NCBI GenBank assembly: GCA_045606685.1
Contig: JAZUSJ010000145.1
Location: forward strand, 1-16,471
DNA length: 16,471 bases
From: SVQP01 sp045606685
GTDB lineage: Bacteria > Bacillota > Clostridia > Oscillospirales > CAG-272
Direction: 5' to 3'
Below are positions 5,548 through 12,406 of this stretch, piece by piece. How positions within the stretch are numbered: the stretch's first letter is position 1; every line of letters starts with the position of its first letter. The translations under genes were made by a program, and so were the position numbers. The notes below the pieces were generated by a model. It ran no database searches. It was not told the origin of the DNA and saw only the letters and a program-made list of their open reading frames with translations.

Positions 5548-7267
5548 ATTGCGTCTTGATCAGCGTAAACGCAACCAGCATCTCAACGTTACCGTTTGCG
5601 TCGCGTACAAACGCGCGAATGGTATGCTCACCCGTCACGCCCTCGATAGGAACCATAATCACGTATCTGGAGGCGGGTCTGCCTGCCGCGGCATCAATCA
5701 CACCTTGCTCCGGAGTCTTGGTAAACGCTTCGGAATATACGATCTCACCATCATCGATCTGATAGCCAAATTCACCCACACTGTCACCAATAAAGGCAAC
5801 CCAACCGTACACCTCCAAAAAGTCAACCGCAGCATCATCAATATTGGCAACATGATTCCAGGTCGCGGAAGAGCCGGGGGTATACAGAGGCGTATAGGCA
5901 TCACCCACGTAGCTGTATACGCAGTCATGCTCAATGCGGGTACAAACAGGATCGCTCTTGTTTGCGTAAATGCTGTCCCAATCGATCTTGCCGCCCGCGT
6001 TTTCACAGTAATAGATGTGCGGATCGACAATGTTGCCCTCGCTGTCAAGATTGAATACCGAGCCGCCCACCCAAGGTGTGTTGGTGGAGTAGGCAAGGTT
6101 TTCAATCTTGCCCGATTCATCGATATAGTTCATACTGTCGTAAGTAGAGGACTTCATACCGTACTGTACGCGGATGCCCTCATACACGATACTTGCGCTG
6201 TTGGCATGCTCGTGGCCAAGGAATATGGAGTCTACACCCAGCTCCTTTAAGCCGTTCCAAATCTTCTTATTGGCATCCCAAACGGTTTCGTGCGGATATC
6301 CGATGTAGCCGAAATCTCCGTCCTGCTTATTCTCCGCGTAATCAATAAAAACGGGGGTGGATCCGTCCGTACCGTACTTGGCAAAAACGTCACCAAGCAC
6401 GTCAGGCTGAATGTGGAATGCAAAGGAAATCTTGGTGTTCGGAGATACCTCCATAATATCCTTGATCACGGATTTATACCAAGAGGTCTGCTTCATGGTA
6501 AAGCCTGCCGCGGTGCGCAAATTTTTGTTCTCCAGCGAAGCAGGACTTGCGCTGCTGCAACCGTTTGAATCCAGCATAAAGAACACGCGGGTCAGCTTGC
6601 CGCCCTGCTCAATACCCACGGTATAGTTGCCGTTTCCGGAAAGCTCTCTTTGGACAAACAAGCAATGCTCCGCATTGACAAATTGCTCGCATTGCCAATC
6701 CACCCCCATAGCACTCTCATTTTCATGGTTGCCGAACACGGGTGCCCACGGAATACCAAAGGATTCCATAAACGCGACAAACTCCACAAGCGCACTGCCG
6801 TTGTCGTCAAATTCACCGTATACGATATCGCCCGTGAGCAGAATCAGGTCGGGCTTTACGTTGGTAATAATCTCACGCAGGTAGCCGTAACAACGGTCCT
6901 CTTTTTTATCGGGGCCCCAGTATTCCACGTGAGTCGCACCAATTCTGTCGGGTGTTCTGCGTTGAGAGGAATCAATGATTTGTGTATCGGTCAATTGCAG
7001 GATCACGGGTTGGCGATCTGCGGGAACACTGACGATGAAATCGACCTCATTCATTGCCTTCTGATCCTCCGTTTCGGTGGTTTGTTCTTCGGTTTGAGAT
7101 TGCGTTTCGGTGGGAGTGGTTTGCGTTTGCGATTCTGTTTCAGCTTTCGACTCTGTTTCAATTTCCGATTCGGTTTCAGAGTCCGGTGTCTGCGGTGACG
7201 GATTGCAGGATGCAAAGCAAGAGATACAGCATGCTATGCCAAGTAATAATAAAATGAGTCTTTTCAC
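5546..7267 (-). CDS. calcineurin-like metallophosphoesterase lipoprotein
   Basis: A 573-residue surface lipoprotein. It opens with a signal peptide MKRLILLLLGIACC and lipobox FASC (Cys21), then a long Ser/Thr/Glu/Gln-rich linker to about residue 70. The metallophosphoesterase core follows with LTDTQI (Asp94, Gln96 where the family usually has His), TGD (Asp147), GNHE (Asn180-His181), AFHIQ (His285) and GHEH (His352, His354). A C-terminal beta-sandwich-like region of about 140 residues closes it. The motif set fits Dcr2/purple acid phosphatase-like exported phosphoesterases; the substrate is unknown. The GTG start at 7267 is preferred because AAGGAG (7285-7280) lies before it and the promoter start point leaves a normal leader. 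An in-frame ATG at 7288 has no ribosome site. If that ATG were used, the protein would have seven more residues. Confidence 0.87.
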   Translation of the reverse strand: MKRLILLLLGIACCISCFASCNPSPQTPDSETESEIETESKAETESQTQTTPTETQSQTEEQTTETEDQKAMNEVDFIVSVPADRQPVILQLTDTQIIDSSQRRTPDRIGATHVEYWGPDKKEDRCYGYLREIITNVKPDLILLTGDIVYGEFDDNGSALVEFVAFMESFGIPWAPVFGNHENESAMGVDWQCEQFVNAEHCLFVQRELSGNGNYTVGIEQGGKLTRVFFMLDSNGCSSASPASLENKNLRTAAGFTMKQTSWYKSVIKDIMEVSPNTKISFAFHIQPDVLGDVFAKYGTDGSTPVFIDYAENKQDGDFGYIGYPHETVWDANKKIWNGLKELGVDSIFLGHEHANSASIVYEGIRVQYGMKSSTYDSMNYIDESGKIENLAYSTNTPWVGGSVFNLDSEGNIVDPHIYYCENAGGKIDWDSIYANKSDPVCTRIEHDCVYSYVGDAYTPLYTPGSSATWNHVANIDDAAVDFLEVYGWVAFIGDSVGEFGYQIDDGEIVYSEAFTKTPEQGVIDAAAGRPASRYVIMVPIEGVTGEHTIRAFVRDANGNVEMLVAFTLIKTQ

Positions 7268-7311
7268 GGATTTGTTTCTCTCCTTCATGTGAGAATAATA
7301 ACACTGTAATC

Positions 7312-7340
7312 ATTATACTACAAACAACGCAATTTGGCAA
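7312..7340 (-). promoter_or_regulatory. sigma-A promoter of the phosphoesterase lipoprotein gene
   Basis: On the minus strand: TTGCCA (7340-7335), 17 bp, TATAAT (7317-7312). The predicted start of transcription near 7305 leaves about 38 nt to the GTG start. Confidence 0.78.
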
Positions 7341-7404
7341 GCAGGAACACAAGGTTAAGTCAAAATAATTCAAAATATTCATGGAAATATTTTTGCAAAA
7401 CACC

Positions 7405-7433
7405 TTGACATTGCGGATTTAATTTGCTATAAT
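7405..7433 (+). promoter_or_regulatory. consensus sigma-A promoter of tRNA-Leu
   Basis: Perfect TTGACA (7405-7410), 17 bp, perfect TATAAT (7428-7433), as expected for a highly expressed stable RNA. Confidence 0.93.
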
Positions 7434-7448
7434 ATACAGGTCAATGAT

Positions 7449-7535
7449 GCCGGTGTGACGGAATCGGCAGACGTACCAGACTCAAAATCTGGCGATGGCA
7501 ACATCGTGTGGGTTCAAGTCCCACCACCGGCACCA
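7449..7535 (+). tRNA. tRNA-Leu (anticodon CAA)
   Basis: An 87-nt tRNA with acceptor arm GCCGGTG/CACCGGC (7449-7455 with 7525-7531) and encoded CCA (7533-7535). The anticodon stem CCAGA/TCTGG surrounds the loop CTCAAAA, which gives anticodon CAA and so reads UUG leucine codons. The long class II variable arm, CGATG-GCAA-CATCG, is characteristic of leucine tRNA. The T arm is GTGGG-TTCAAGT-CCCAC. It has its own consensus promoter and is followed directly by a terminator. Confidence 0.97.
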
Positions 7536-7571
7536 AAAATACGGGTAGGCATTCCGCCTACCCGTATTTTT
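7535..7571 (+). terminator. intrinsic terminator of tRNA-Leu
   Basis: A 16-bp stem, 7535-7550 with 7556-7571 (core ACGGGTAGGC/GCCTACCCGT), 5-base loop ATTCC, ending in five T. The A-rich arm begins at the last base of the encoded CCA. Confidence 0.93.
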
Positions 7572-7587
7572 GTTTGACGGTATTAAC

Positions 7588-7690
7588 GTGGGACTTGAAG
7601 GAGGCGCATAGCAAAAGACCGCATCAAAACGCGGCTTTTGCGTCGTCGCACCGAGAATCAAGTCCCACCACGAATCGTCTTGCGACGACG
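7588..7690. repeat. non-coding structured repeat with two copies of the tRNA T-arm sequence
   Basis: GTGGGACTTGAA (7588-7599) is an inverted copy of the tRNA-Leu T-arm sequence at 7513-7524. TCAAGTCCCACCAC (7658-7671) is a 14-base direct copy of 7514-7527. The two copies face each other as an 11-bp inverted repeat (7588-7598 with 7658-7668). Inside is a hairpin of GCAAAAG-a-CCGC with GCGG-CTTTTGC (7611-7641). Partly overlapping is a second perfect 10-bp inverted repeat, CGTCGTCGCA (7641-7650) with TGCGACGACG (7681-7690). No credible protein is encoded: short open frames here are by-products of the tRNA and palindromes. It may be a dispersed repeat, a decayed integration scar or a structured RNA. 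Confidence 0.7.
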
Positions 7691-7696
7691 AATCCC

Positions 7697-7733
7697 GTCG
7701 ATGCGTGCCAAACGGCACGCATCGACTTTTTTT
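7697..7733 (+). terminator. second strong intrinsic terminator downstream of tRNA-Leu
   Basis: A perfect 13-bp stem, GTCGATGCGTGCC (7697-7709) with GGCACGCATCGAC (7714-7726), AAAC loop, then seven T (7727-7733). It has no obvious gene of its own: the tRNA terminator lies upstream and only the T-arm repeat region lies between. It may end an unrecognised small RNA or act as a back-up terminator. Confidence 0.85.
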
Positions 7734-7840
7734 GCGCAGGTTGACTTCTCCTCTTTGATAACCGTTGGCGCAAATAGGGTTTCGTAAATCCCACGCCTGC
7801 AGAAAGAACTATCATTCACTGCTGCCCATAACAAGCATCC

Positions 7841-7876
7841 AAAAACCCGAGGCGAGTCAACCGCCCCGGGTTTTTT
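7841..7876. terminator. bidirectional terminator at the end of the ABC transporter operon
   Basis: CCCG-a-GGCG (7846-7854) pairs with CGCC-c-CGGG (7862-7870), one A-C mismatch, loop AGTCAAC. Six T follow on the plus strand. Five A (7841-7845) give a T-tract on the minus strand, where it ends the gntR-ABC operon. The remaining stretch 7734-7840 shows only a TTTGCGC/GCGCAAA inverted repeat (7731-7737, 7768-7774) and no gene. Confidence 0.8.
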
Positions 7877-7881
7877 GTTTA

Positions 7882-8511
7882 TTACAGCCCTCTTTTCTTG
7901 AAAAACACGATCGACAAATACCACGACAAGGCGTAGATGCCGATACCGACCAAGCAAAACACAGGCAGAATCATGCCCGCAACAGGTGCAACCTCGGGCA
8001 TTTGCTCGCCCAAGATCGTGCCTGCAGACACGCTGGCAGCAGTCGCAAGTCCAACCATCACGAAATACGCAAGTCTTCCCTTTTGCACACCCAGCTTGAA
8101 CATAAAGGGCAGGCTGATCGATGAGGAAACCAGCGAAAGCACCGTCAACGTCATCAGCAGAACAAGGTACTCCCCAAGCACAAAGCCGCCGCCCACGCTC
8201 ATGCGAACAGCCTGCACAATGGCGGTAAGAAGCAGCATCGCAAGCTGCGCGAAGAGTCCGATCAGATATTTTGCGCTGACGATCTGTGCAGACGTATACG
8301 GCATGGTTCTGCTGTACTGCAGCCATTTGCTGTTTTCATCATAGCCCAAAAGCGTGATCGGAATCATCCCGCACACCATGCATGGGTAAAACAAGAAAAA
8401 CAGATTGGTATCGCTGAAATAAGACACAACCATAAAGACCGCTGCCAACAGCAGGGGCAATCGGCAATACTTTGCCGCCATGTACAAGTCCTTCAGTAAT
8501 AAGCCCTTCAT
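7882..8511 (-). CDS. ABC-2 type transporter permease
   Basis: A 209-residue integral membrane protein with about six hydrophobic segments (roughly 15-31, 36-56, 83-105, 112-135, 142-165, 175-200), matching the small ABC-2 permeases that pair with YtrA-type regulators. The N-terminus MKGLLLKDLYMAAKY and the loop GYDENSKWLQYSRTMPYT are typical of this permease group. It is the last gene of the minus-strand operon. Its ATG follows directly on the ATPase stop codon, and its ribosome site AAAGGAGG lies inside the last codons of the ATPase gene, which points to translational coupling. The exported substrate cannot be read from the sequence. In related systems (Ytr/Bcr-like) the transporters respond to cell-wall-active agents, which is family knowledge and not shown here. 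Confidence 0.9.
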   Translation of the reverse strand: MKGLLLKDLYMAAKYCRLPLLLAAVFMVVSYFSDTNLFFLFYPCMVCGMIPITLLGYDENSKWLQYSRTMPYTSAQIVSAKYLIGLFAQLAMLLLTAIVQAVRMSVGGGFVLGEYLVLLMTLTVLSLVSSSISLPFMFKLGVQKGRLAYFVMVGLATAASVSAGTILGEQMPEVAPVAGMILPVFCLVGIGIYALSWYLSIVFFKKRGL

Positions 8512-9354
8512 TTATTTTGCCTCCTTTACCATGGTCACAAACAGCTCCTCGACGCTGATCGGGCCGTACGAAAATCCGCTTGGCACCTCCTGCCTGCGCA
8601 TCACGATCTCATCTCCGTAGGGCGTTTGCTTTTTGTGCAAGATCTTGCTTTGATCAAGCAAAGCAAGCTGCTCTGCACTCCCCCTGACGCAGCAATACGT
8701 ATCCAAAAGCGCATCCTTTTCCTCACAAAGCAACAGCTTGCCTCTGTGCAAAAAGGCCACGTAATCACAAAGTCGCTCCAGGTCGCTGACTATGTGCGAG
8801 GAGATCAGGATCGAGTGATCCTCTTCTCTGGTAAATTCGTAAAACATCTCCACCACCTGATCACGCACCACGGGATCAAGACCGCCCGTCGGCTCGTCCA
8901 GGATCAAAAGCTTTGCACCGTGCGACATGGCAACGGCGATGCCCAGCTTCATTTTCATACCGCGTGAAAAATCGGAAAACGGTTTATTTTCGGGCAACGA
9001 AAGCCTTTGCAAAAGCGCTGCGTATCGCTGCATATCCCAGCGCTTGTACGTGTGCTGCATGATCCTTCCCACCTGCTTTGGTGTCAGGCATGCGGGAATG
9101 CCCACCTCGTCCAGCACCACACCAACATCCTCCTTGATCAGACGCGCGTGCTGCTTGTGATCCATGCCAAGCACAGTAATACTGCCACCGTCAAGCTGCA
9201 GCATATCCAATATCAGCTTGATCGTGGTGGTCTTTCCCGCACCGTTTTGACCGATCAAGCCCATAATGCAACCACCCGGCAGCATCAAAGTCAGATCATC
9301 CAAACAAAAATCGGGAAAGGATTTGGTAACGTTTTTCAGCTCCAATGCGTTCAT
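8512..9354 (-). CDS. ABC transporter ATP-binding protein
   Basis: A 280-residue nucleotide-binding subunit that powers the adjacent permease. Visible motifs are Walker A GQNGAGKT (35-42), a signature loop in the variant form FSRGMKMKL (129-137) as seen in CcmA/YtrB-type ATPases, Walker B LLILDE (149-154), the D-loop GGLD, and the H-loop His187 in SSH. About 70 extra residues follow the core, as usual for this exporter subfamily. The ATG overlaps the gntR stop by four bases (ATGA), and GGAGG lies just upstream inside gntR, so the two are translated together. It acts on the inner face of the membrane. The substrate is unknown. Confidence 0.95.
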   Translation of the reverse strand: MNALELKNVTKSFPDFCLDDLTLMLPGGCIMGLIGQNGAGKTTTIKLILDMLQLDGGSITVLGMDHKQHARLIKEDVGVVLDEVGIPACLTPKQVGRIMQHTYKRWDMQRYAALLQRLSLPENKPFSDFSRGMKMKLGIAVAMSHGAKLLILDEPTGGLDPVVRDQVVEMFYEFTREEDHSILISSHIVSDLERLCDYVAFLHRGKLLLCEEKDALLDTYCCVRGSAEQLALLDQSKILHKKQTPYGDEIVMRRQEVPSGFSYGPISVEELFVTMVKEAK

Positions 9355-9728
9355 TCTCTATCCTCCATACAAAACGTGATCATTTCAATAATCTCCTGCT
9401 TGGACAGGTTGCAGGAAACGGCAAGCTGCGCGATCTGCTCGGCGTGCTGCTCGATCAGACGCAGATTTTCCTCCCGCAAAAGCTCGCTGTTCTTGGGGGC
9501 TACGTAACAGCCCTTGGCAGGCAGCGTATAGATAAAGCCTTGTCTCTCAAGCTCTTCATAGGCGCGCTTGGTCGTGATAAAGCTGATGCGAAGATCCTTG
9601 GCAAGTCCGCGGATCGAGGGCAACAGCGCATGCTCCGCAAGCTCTCCCCCTATGATCTGATTCTTGATCTGTCTGTAGATCTGATTGTAGATCGGCTCAC
9701 CGCTTTTATTGTCAATGAAAATATTCAT
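9351..9728 (-). CDS. GntR-family (YtrA-type) transcriptional regulator
   Basis: A 125-residue protein with an N-terminal GntR winged helix-turn-helix (about residues 8-75; GEPIYNQIYRQIKNQI, LLPSIRGLAKDLRIS, TTKRAYEELERQGF, and a wing ending AKGCYVA). A short helical tail replaces the large effector domain, which is the pattern of the YtrA subfamily that controls ABC transporters. It is the first gene of the operon and should repress it. The start is placed at 9728 because AGGGGTGA lies before it and the promoter -35 box occupies 9783-9788. A longer reading from 9788 would begin inside the promoter. A palindromic operator overlaps the -10 box, consistent with autorepression released by an inducer or stress. 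Confidence 0.93.
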   Translation of the reverse strand: MNIFIDNKSGEPIYNQIYRQIKNQIIGGELAEHALLPSIRGLAKDLRISFITTKRAYEELERQGFIYTLPAKGCYVAPKNSELLREENLRLIEQHAEQIAQLAVSCNLSKQEIIEMITFCMEDRE

Positions 9729-9738
9729 GAGGTCACCC

Positions 9739-9779
9739 CTGTCTATACTGTATATACTCATTATACACAGTTTATACAG
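9739..9779 (-). promoter_or_regulatory. candidate operator of the GntR regulator
   Basis: A perfect inverted repeat, CTGTATA (9748-9754) with TATACAG (9773-9779), is centred on the -10 hexamer (9760-9765). A second, slightly imperfect pair interleaves with it: CTGTCTATA (9739-9747) and TATACACAG (9762-9770). The four half-sites cover -10, spacer and start of transcription, so bound protein would block RNA polymerase. That the local regulator binds here is inferred from position and from YtrA-family practice. Confidence 0.65.
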
Positions 9780-9788
9780 CTTTGTCAA
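9760..9788 (-). promoter_or_regulatory. consensus sigma-A promoter of the gntR-ABC operon
   Basis: On the minus strand: perfect TTGACA (9788-9783), 17 bp, perfect TATAAT (9765-9760). A full-consensus promoter under an operator fits a strongly repressed, inducible operon. Confidence 0.92.
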
Positions 9789-9856
9789 TAGGCTTGTGGC
9801 ATTTTTTTACCCCACCTCATATCATAATACAGAAAACTTTCAAGGAGGTACCCTAT

Positions 9857-10297
9857 ATGGACAACAGCTCACAATCGCCCATTCCCGCAGGCACGGGATA
9901 TCTGATCGTACAGGTCAGCACGGCAGGCGGGGCGATCCCCTTGCCGGGTGCGATCGTTACGGTGCGCGACTACGATCCCGAAACCGGGCAGGACGTTGGC
10001 AACGTGATCGCAACCATGCGCACCGACCGCAGCGGCAAAACGCAAAGACTTTCCCTGCCCGCACCTGCCCGTGCGCTCTCGCAATCCCCCGGCTCAGCCA
10101 TTCTGCCCTACGCGCTTTACAGCATTGACGTCAAGACCGATCGCTACTTTGAAAACTACTATGCAAGCGTACCGATCTTTGACGGTGTTGTCGCCGTCCA
10201 GCCCGCCGTGCTGCAGGCGTTGCCCGATTCCGAATTCTCGGACAACAGGGGCTATGACACGCAGCTGTTCTACGAATCGGAAAACCCCGATCTGTAA
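9857..10297 (+). CDS. small leaderless Ig/carboxypeptidase-regulatory-like protein of the SpoIID cluster
   Basis: A 146-residue protein. Its first half, GTGYLIVQVSTAGGAIPLPG with AIVTVRDYDPETGQDV and TDRSGKTQRLSLP, has the alternating strands and turn pattern of a carboxypeptidase-regulatory or CNA-B-like beta-sandwich. The second half, PYALYSIDVKTDRYF with YASVPIFDGVVAVQPAVLQ, continues it. No signal peptide, membrane segment or catalytic motif is seen. A strong AAGGAGGT (9842-9849) precedes the ATG; an upstream in-frame ATG at 9782 lies before this site and is rejected. The gene is 20 bases upstream of the SpoIID-like gene, so both are cotranscribed. I believe this pair is conserved in Clostridia, but the function is not known. 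A structural part in spore-envelope assembly is a guess. Confidence 0.8.
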   Translation: MDNSSQSPIPAGTGYLIVQVSTAGGAIPLPGAIVTVRDYDPETGQDVGNVIATMRTDRSGKTQRLSLPAPARALSQSPGSAILPYALYSIDVKTDRYFENYYASVPIFDGVVAVQPAVLQALPDSEFSDNRGYDTQLFYESENPDL

Positions 10298-10317
10298 ACC
10301 GATCAAAGGAGGTCATC

Positions 10318-11718
10318 ATGCCGGACACACCGATCATTCCAGAAACCATCACGGTGCATCTCGGTGCGCCGAGTGCGGCAGCGCAAAACGTAACGCTTCC
10401 CTTTATCGATTACGTCATGAACGTTGCATCCAGCGAGATCTACCCCACCTGGCCGGAAAGCGCCCTGCGCGCCAATATGTACGCGCAGATCTCGTTTGCG
10501 CTCAACCGCATTTACACACAATACTACCGCTCACGCGGCTACGATTTTGACATCACCAACTCCACGACCATTGACCAATCCTTTGTCAACGGCCGCGATA
10601 TTTTTGACAACATCCGCGAGATAGCGGGTGATATTTTCAACAGCTACATCCGCAGAAGAGGCAGCGTTGAGCCCTTGTTTGCCGCCTATTGCGACGGTAT
10701 ACAGGTACAATGCGACGGCCTTTCCCAATGGGGCTCGGTAGAGCTTGCCAACAGGGGGCTTACCCCTTACGAAATTCTGACCAACTATTTCGGGGACGAC
10801 ATTGACATCGTCACCGACGTTCCCGTCGCGGGCATTGACGTGCGCGTGCCAGAATTCCCCTTGCGTGTGGGCAACGTGGGAGATGACGTGCGCACGGTGC
10901 AGATCCGACTGAATCGCATAGCGCAGAATTATCCCGCCATTCCCAAGATCGTACAAACCGACGGCATTTTCGTGGAGGATACCGAGGCAGCCGTGCGCGC
11001 CTTTCAACAGATCTTCAATCTCACCCCGGACGGGATCGTCGGCCGCGCGACCTGGTATGCCATTCAGGCCATTTACGCAGGCGTCAAGCGGCTGAACGAG
11101 CTGGATTCCGAGGGCATCCGCTTAGAGGAGATCACCAAGCAATATCCGCAGGTGCTGCAGGAGGGCGACACAGGCACGGGCGTGCTGAGCTTGCAATACT
11201 ATCTGAGCTTTCTTTCCATTTACTACAACACCATTCCCGCCGTGGCCATAGACGGCATTTTCGGCCCAAACACGCGCGCTGCCGTGACCGATCTGCAGAC
11301 GACGTTTGGTCTTACACCCGACGGCATCGTGGGCGAGGCCACCTGGGAGGCCATGTACCGCGCGTATCTCGGCATTGTCGGTACCGTACCCGAAAACTAT
11401 ACTGTCAGCGGTGCCATTCCCTTTCCCGGGGTGGTGCTGCGACGCGGTGCGGATTCGGTTTCGGTGCGCATTCTGCAGGAATACCTGTCGCGCATCGCGC
11501 AGACCTATCAAAGCATCCCCGCTGTCAATCCCACGGGCTATTTCGGGGCGCAGACCGAGCAATCTGTGCGTGCATTCCAGCAGCAATTCGGTCTTGCCGT
11601 CACGGGTGTGGTGGATGCCGTAGTCTGGACGGCGATTGCCGACCTTTACAGCGATCTGAGCGCCTCCGACTCGCTGCAGGACGGCCAATACCCCGGATTT
11701 GCAGTCGGGGAGCAATAA
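10318..11718 (+). CDS. SpoIID-like protein with three peptidoglycan-binding domains
   Basis: A 466-residue protein. Residues about 25-165 resemble the SpoIID/LytB domain. VASSEIYPTWPESALRAN matches the conserved xxxExPxxWPxEALKAQ segment, with Glu40 where SpoIID has its catalytic glutamate. Cys125 and Cys132 are placed like the paired cysteines that bind zinc in SpoIID, and GLSQWGSVELANRGLTPYEI matches the GMSQYGA...G.SYEEIL ending. Three PG_binding_1 repeats follow at about 183-250, 281-348 and 372-440, each with DGIxG or TGxxxxxxW signatures. SpoIID cuts peptidoglycan glycan strands during engulfment. Unlike SpoIID, this protein has no N-terminal membrane anchor or signal peptide, so it may act in the mother cell or the spore coat/cortex. 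The start has AAAGGAGGT at 10305-10313. It belongs to a three-gene cluster. Confidence 0.88.
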   Translation: MPDTPIIPETITVHLGAPSAAAQNVTLPFIDYVMNVASSEIYPTWPESALRANMYAQISFALNRIYTQYYRSRGYDFDITNSTTIDQSFVNGRDIFDNIREIAGDIFNSYIRRRGSVEPLFAAYCDGIQVQCDGLSQWGSVELANRGLTPYEILTNYFGDDIDIVTDVPVAGIDVRVPEFPLRVGNVGDDVRTVQIRLNRIAQNYPAIPKIVQTDGIFVEDTEAAVRAFQQIFNLTPDGIVGRATWYAIQAIYAGVKRLNELDSEGIRLEEITKQYPQVLQEGDTGTGVLSLQYYLSFLSIYYNTIPAVAIDGIFGPNTRAAVTDLQTTFGLTPDGIVGEATWEAMYRAYLGIVGTVPENYTVSGAIPFPGVVLRRGADSVSVRILQEYLSRIAQTYQSIPAVNPTGYFGAQTEQSVRAFQQQFGLAVTGVVDAVVWTAIADLYSDLSASDSLQDGQYPGFAVGEQ

Positions 11719-11780
11719 AGCGGTGCTTTTATTGTTGTGAAAGATTGTATTTTATGTCATTGTGACGAAAGGAGCATTCT

Positions 11781-12311
11781 ATGCCCGATCACCCCAATTA
11801 TTCCCCTGCCGTGGCCAATCTGCAGCGTTATTTGCGGCAGCTGGCCTACCATACCCCCGAGATCCGTCAAGTACCCGTGGACGGCATTTTTGAGAGTGCT
11901 ACGCGCAATTCTCTTTCGGATTATCAACGCTACGTCGGTCTGCCCGTCACGGGCGTTGCCGACCGGGCAACCTGGGAGCGGCTGTATGCCGATTATCTTG
12001 ATTCCCTCGCCTTTTACGCCCCGCCCGCCGCGGTCGCGCTGTTTCACCGCAACCCTGTCGGCTACTACATGGACGTGGGTGCTGTGGGCATTGACGTGGC
12101 CGCTCTGCAATACATGCTTGGTGAGCTGACGCTGCTCTACCTGCTCACACCGCCCGAAATCACGGGAAAATATGACATCGCAACCGCCGATGCGGTACGC
12201 GCCTTTCAGGAATACGCCATGCTACCCGTGACGGGACAGGTGGACATTCTGACCTGGAATGCCATCACCGACCGCTTCAATGCCTTACCCACAGGGGCAG
12301 AGGCAGAATAA
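11781..12311 (+). CDS. peptidoglycan-binding domain protein (two PG_binding_1 repeats)
   Basis: A 176-residue protein made almost wholly of two PG_binding_1 repeats, at about residues 8-72 (VDGIFESATRNSLSDYQ...TGVADRATW) and 97-168 (DIATADAVRAFQEYAML...TGQVDILTW). It has no catalytic domain and no signal peptide. It would bind peptidoglycan or a similar glycan layer and may help place the SpoIID-like protein. GAAAGGAG (11767-11774) precedes the ATG. The 62-base gap after the SpoIID-like gene holds no terminator, so it is probably in the same transcript. The repeats resemble those of the upstream gene, which suggests they arose by duplication. Confidence 0.87.
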   Translation: MPDHPNYSPAVANLQRYLRQLAYHTPEIRQVPVDGIFESATRNSLSDYQRYVGLPVTGVADRATWERLYADYLDSLAFYAPPAAVALFHRNPVGYYMDVGAVGIDVAALQYMLGELTLLYLLTPPEITGKYDIATADAVRAFQEYAMLPVTGQVDILTWNAITDRFNALPTGAEAE

Positions 12312-12322
12312 TTTTCTTCCGC

Positions 12323-12364
12323 CGCCCCGATGCGACAAGTTTTTCGCTTCGGGGCGATTATAAT
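12323..12364 (+). promoter_or_regulatory. palindrome and candidate promoter upstream of mcsA
   Basis: CGCCCCGA (12323-12330) and TCGGGGCG (12349-12356) form an inverted repeat that continues past one mismatch as GCG/CGC. No T-tract follows, so it is not a terminator. A TATAAT (12359-12364) starts three bases after it, though no good -35 box is seen at 17-18 bp, as if an activator or another control applies. Neither the CtsR direct-repeat box (GGTCAAA type) nor a CIRCE element is present. A role as operator is inferred from position. Confidence 0.45.
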
Positions 12365-12406
12365 GAAAAAGACTGTAAAATACTATAAAAAGAAAGGATT
12401 TTTCTT

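Noticed and set aside
7514..7671. attL/attR sites of an integrated element at tRNA-Leu
   Set aside because: The 14-base repeats are only 144 bases apart with no integrase or cargo between; at most an old scar.
7482..7815. Short open frames on both strands over tRNA-Leu and the repeat region
   Set aside because: Their peptides come from translating the tRNA and palindromes (WWDLNPH type), a familiar annotation artefact.
7658..8326. A 222-codon minus-strand frame overlapping the permease gene
   Set aside because: It is Cys/Arg-rich nonsense in another frame of a clear membrane protein gene.
12323..12356. Hairpin after the peptidoglycan-binding gene as a transcription terminator
   Set aside because: No T-tract follows on either strand, so it is listed as a possible operator instead.
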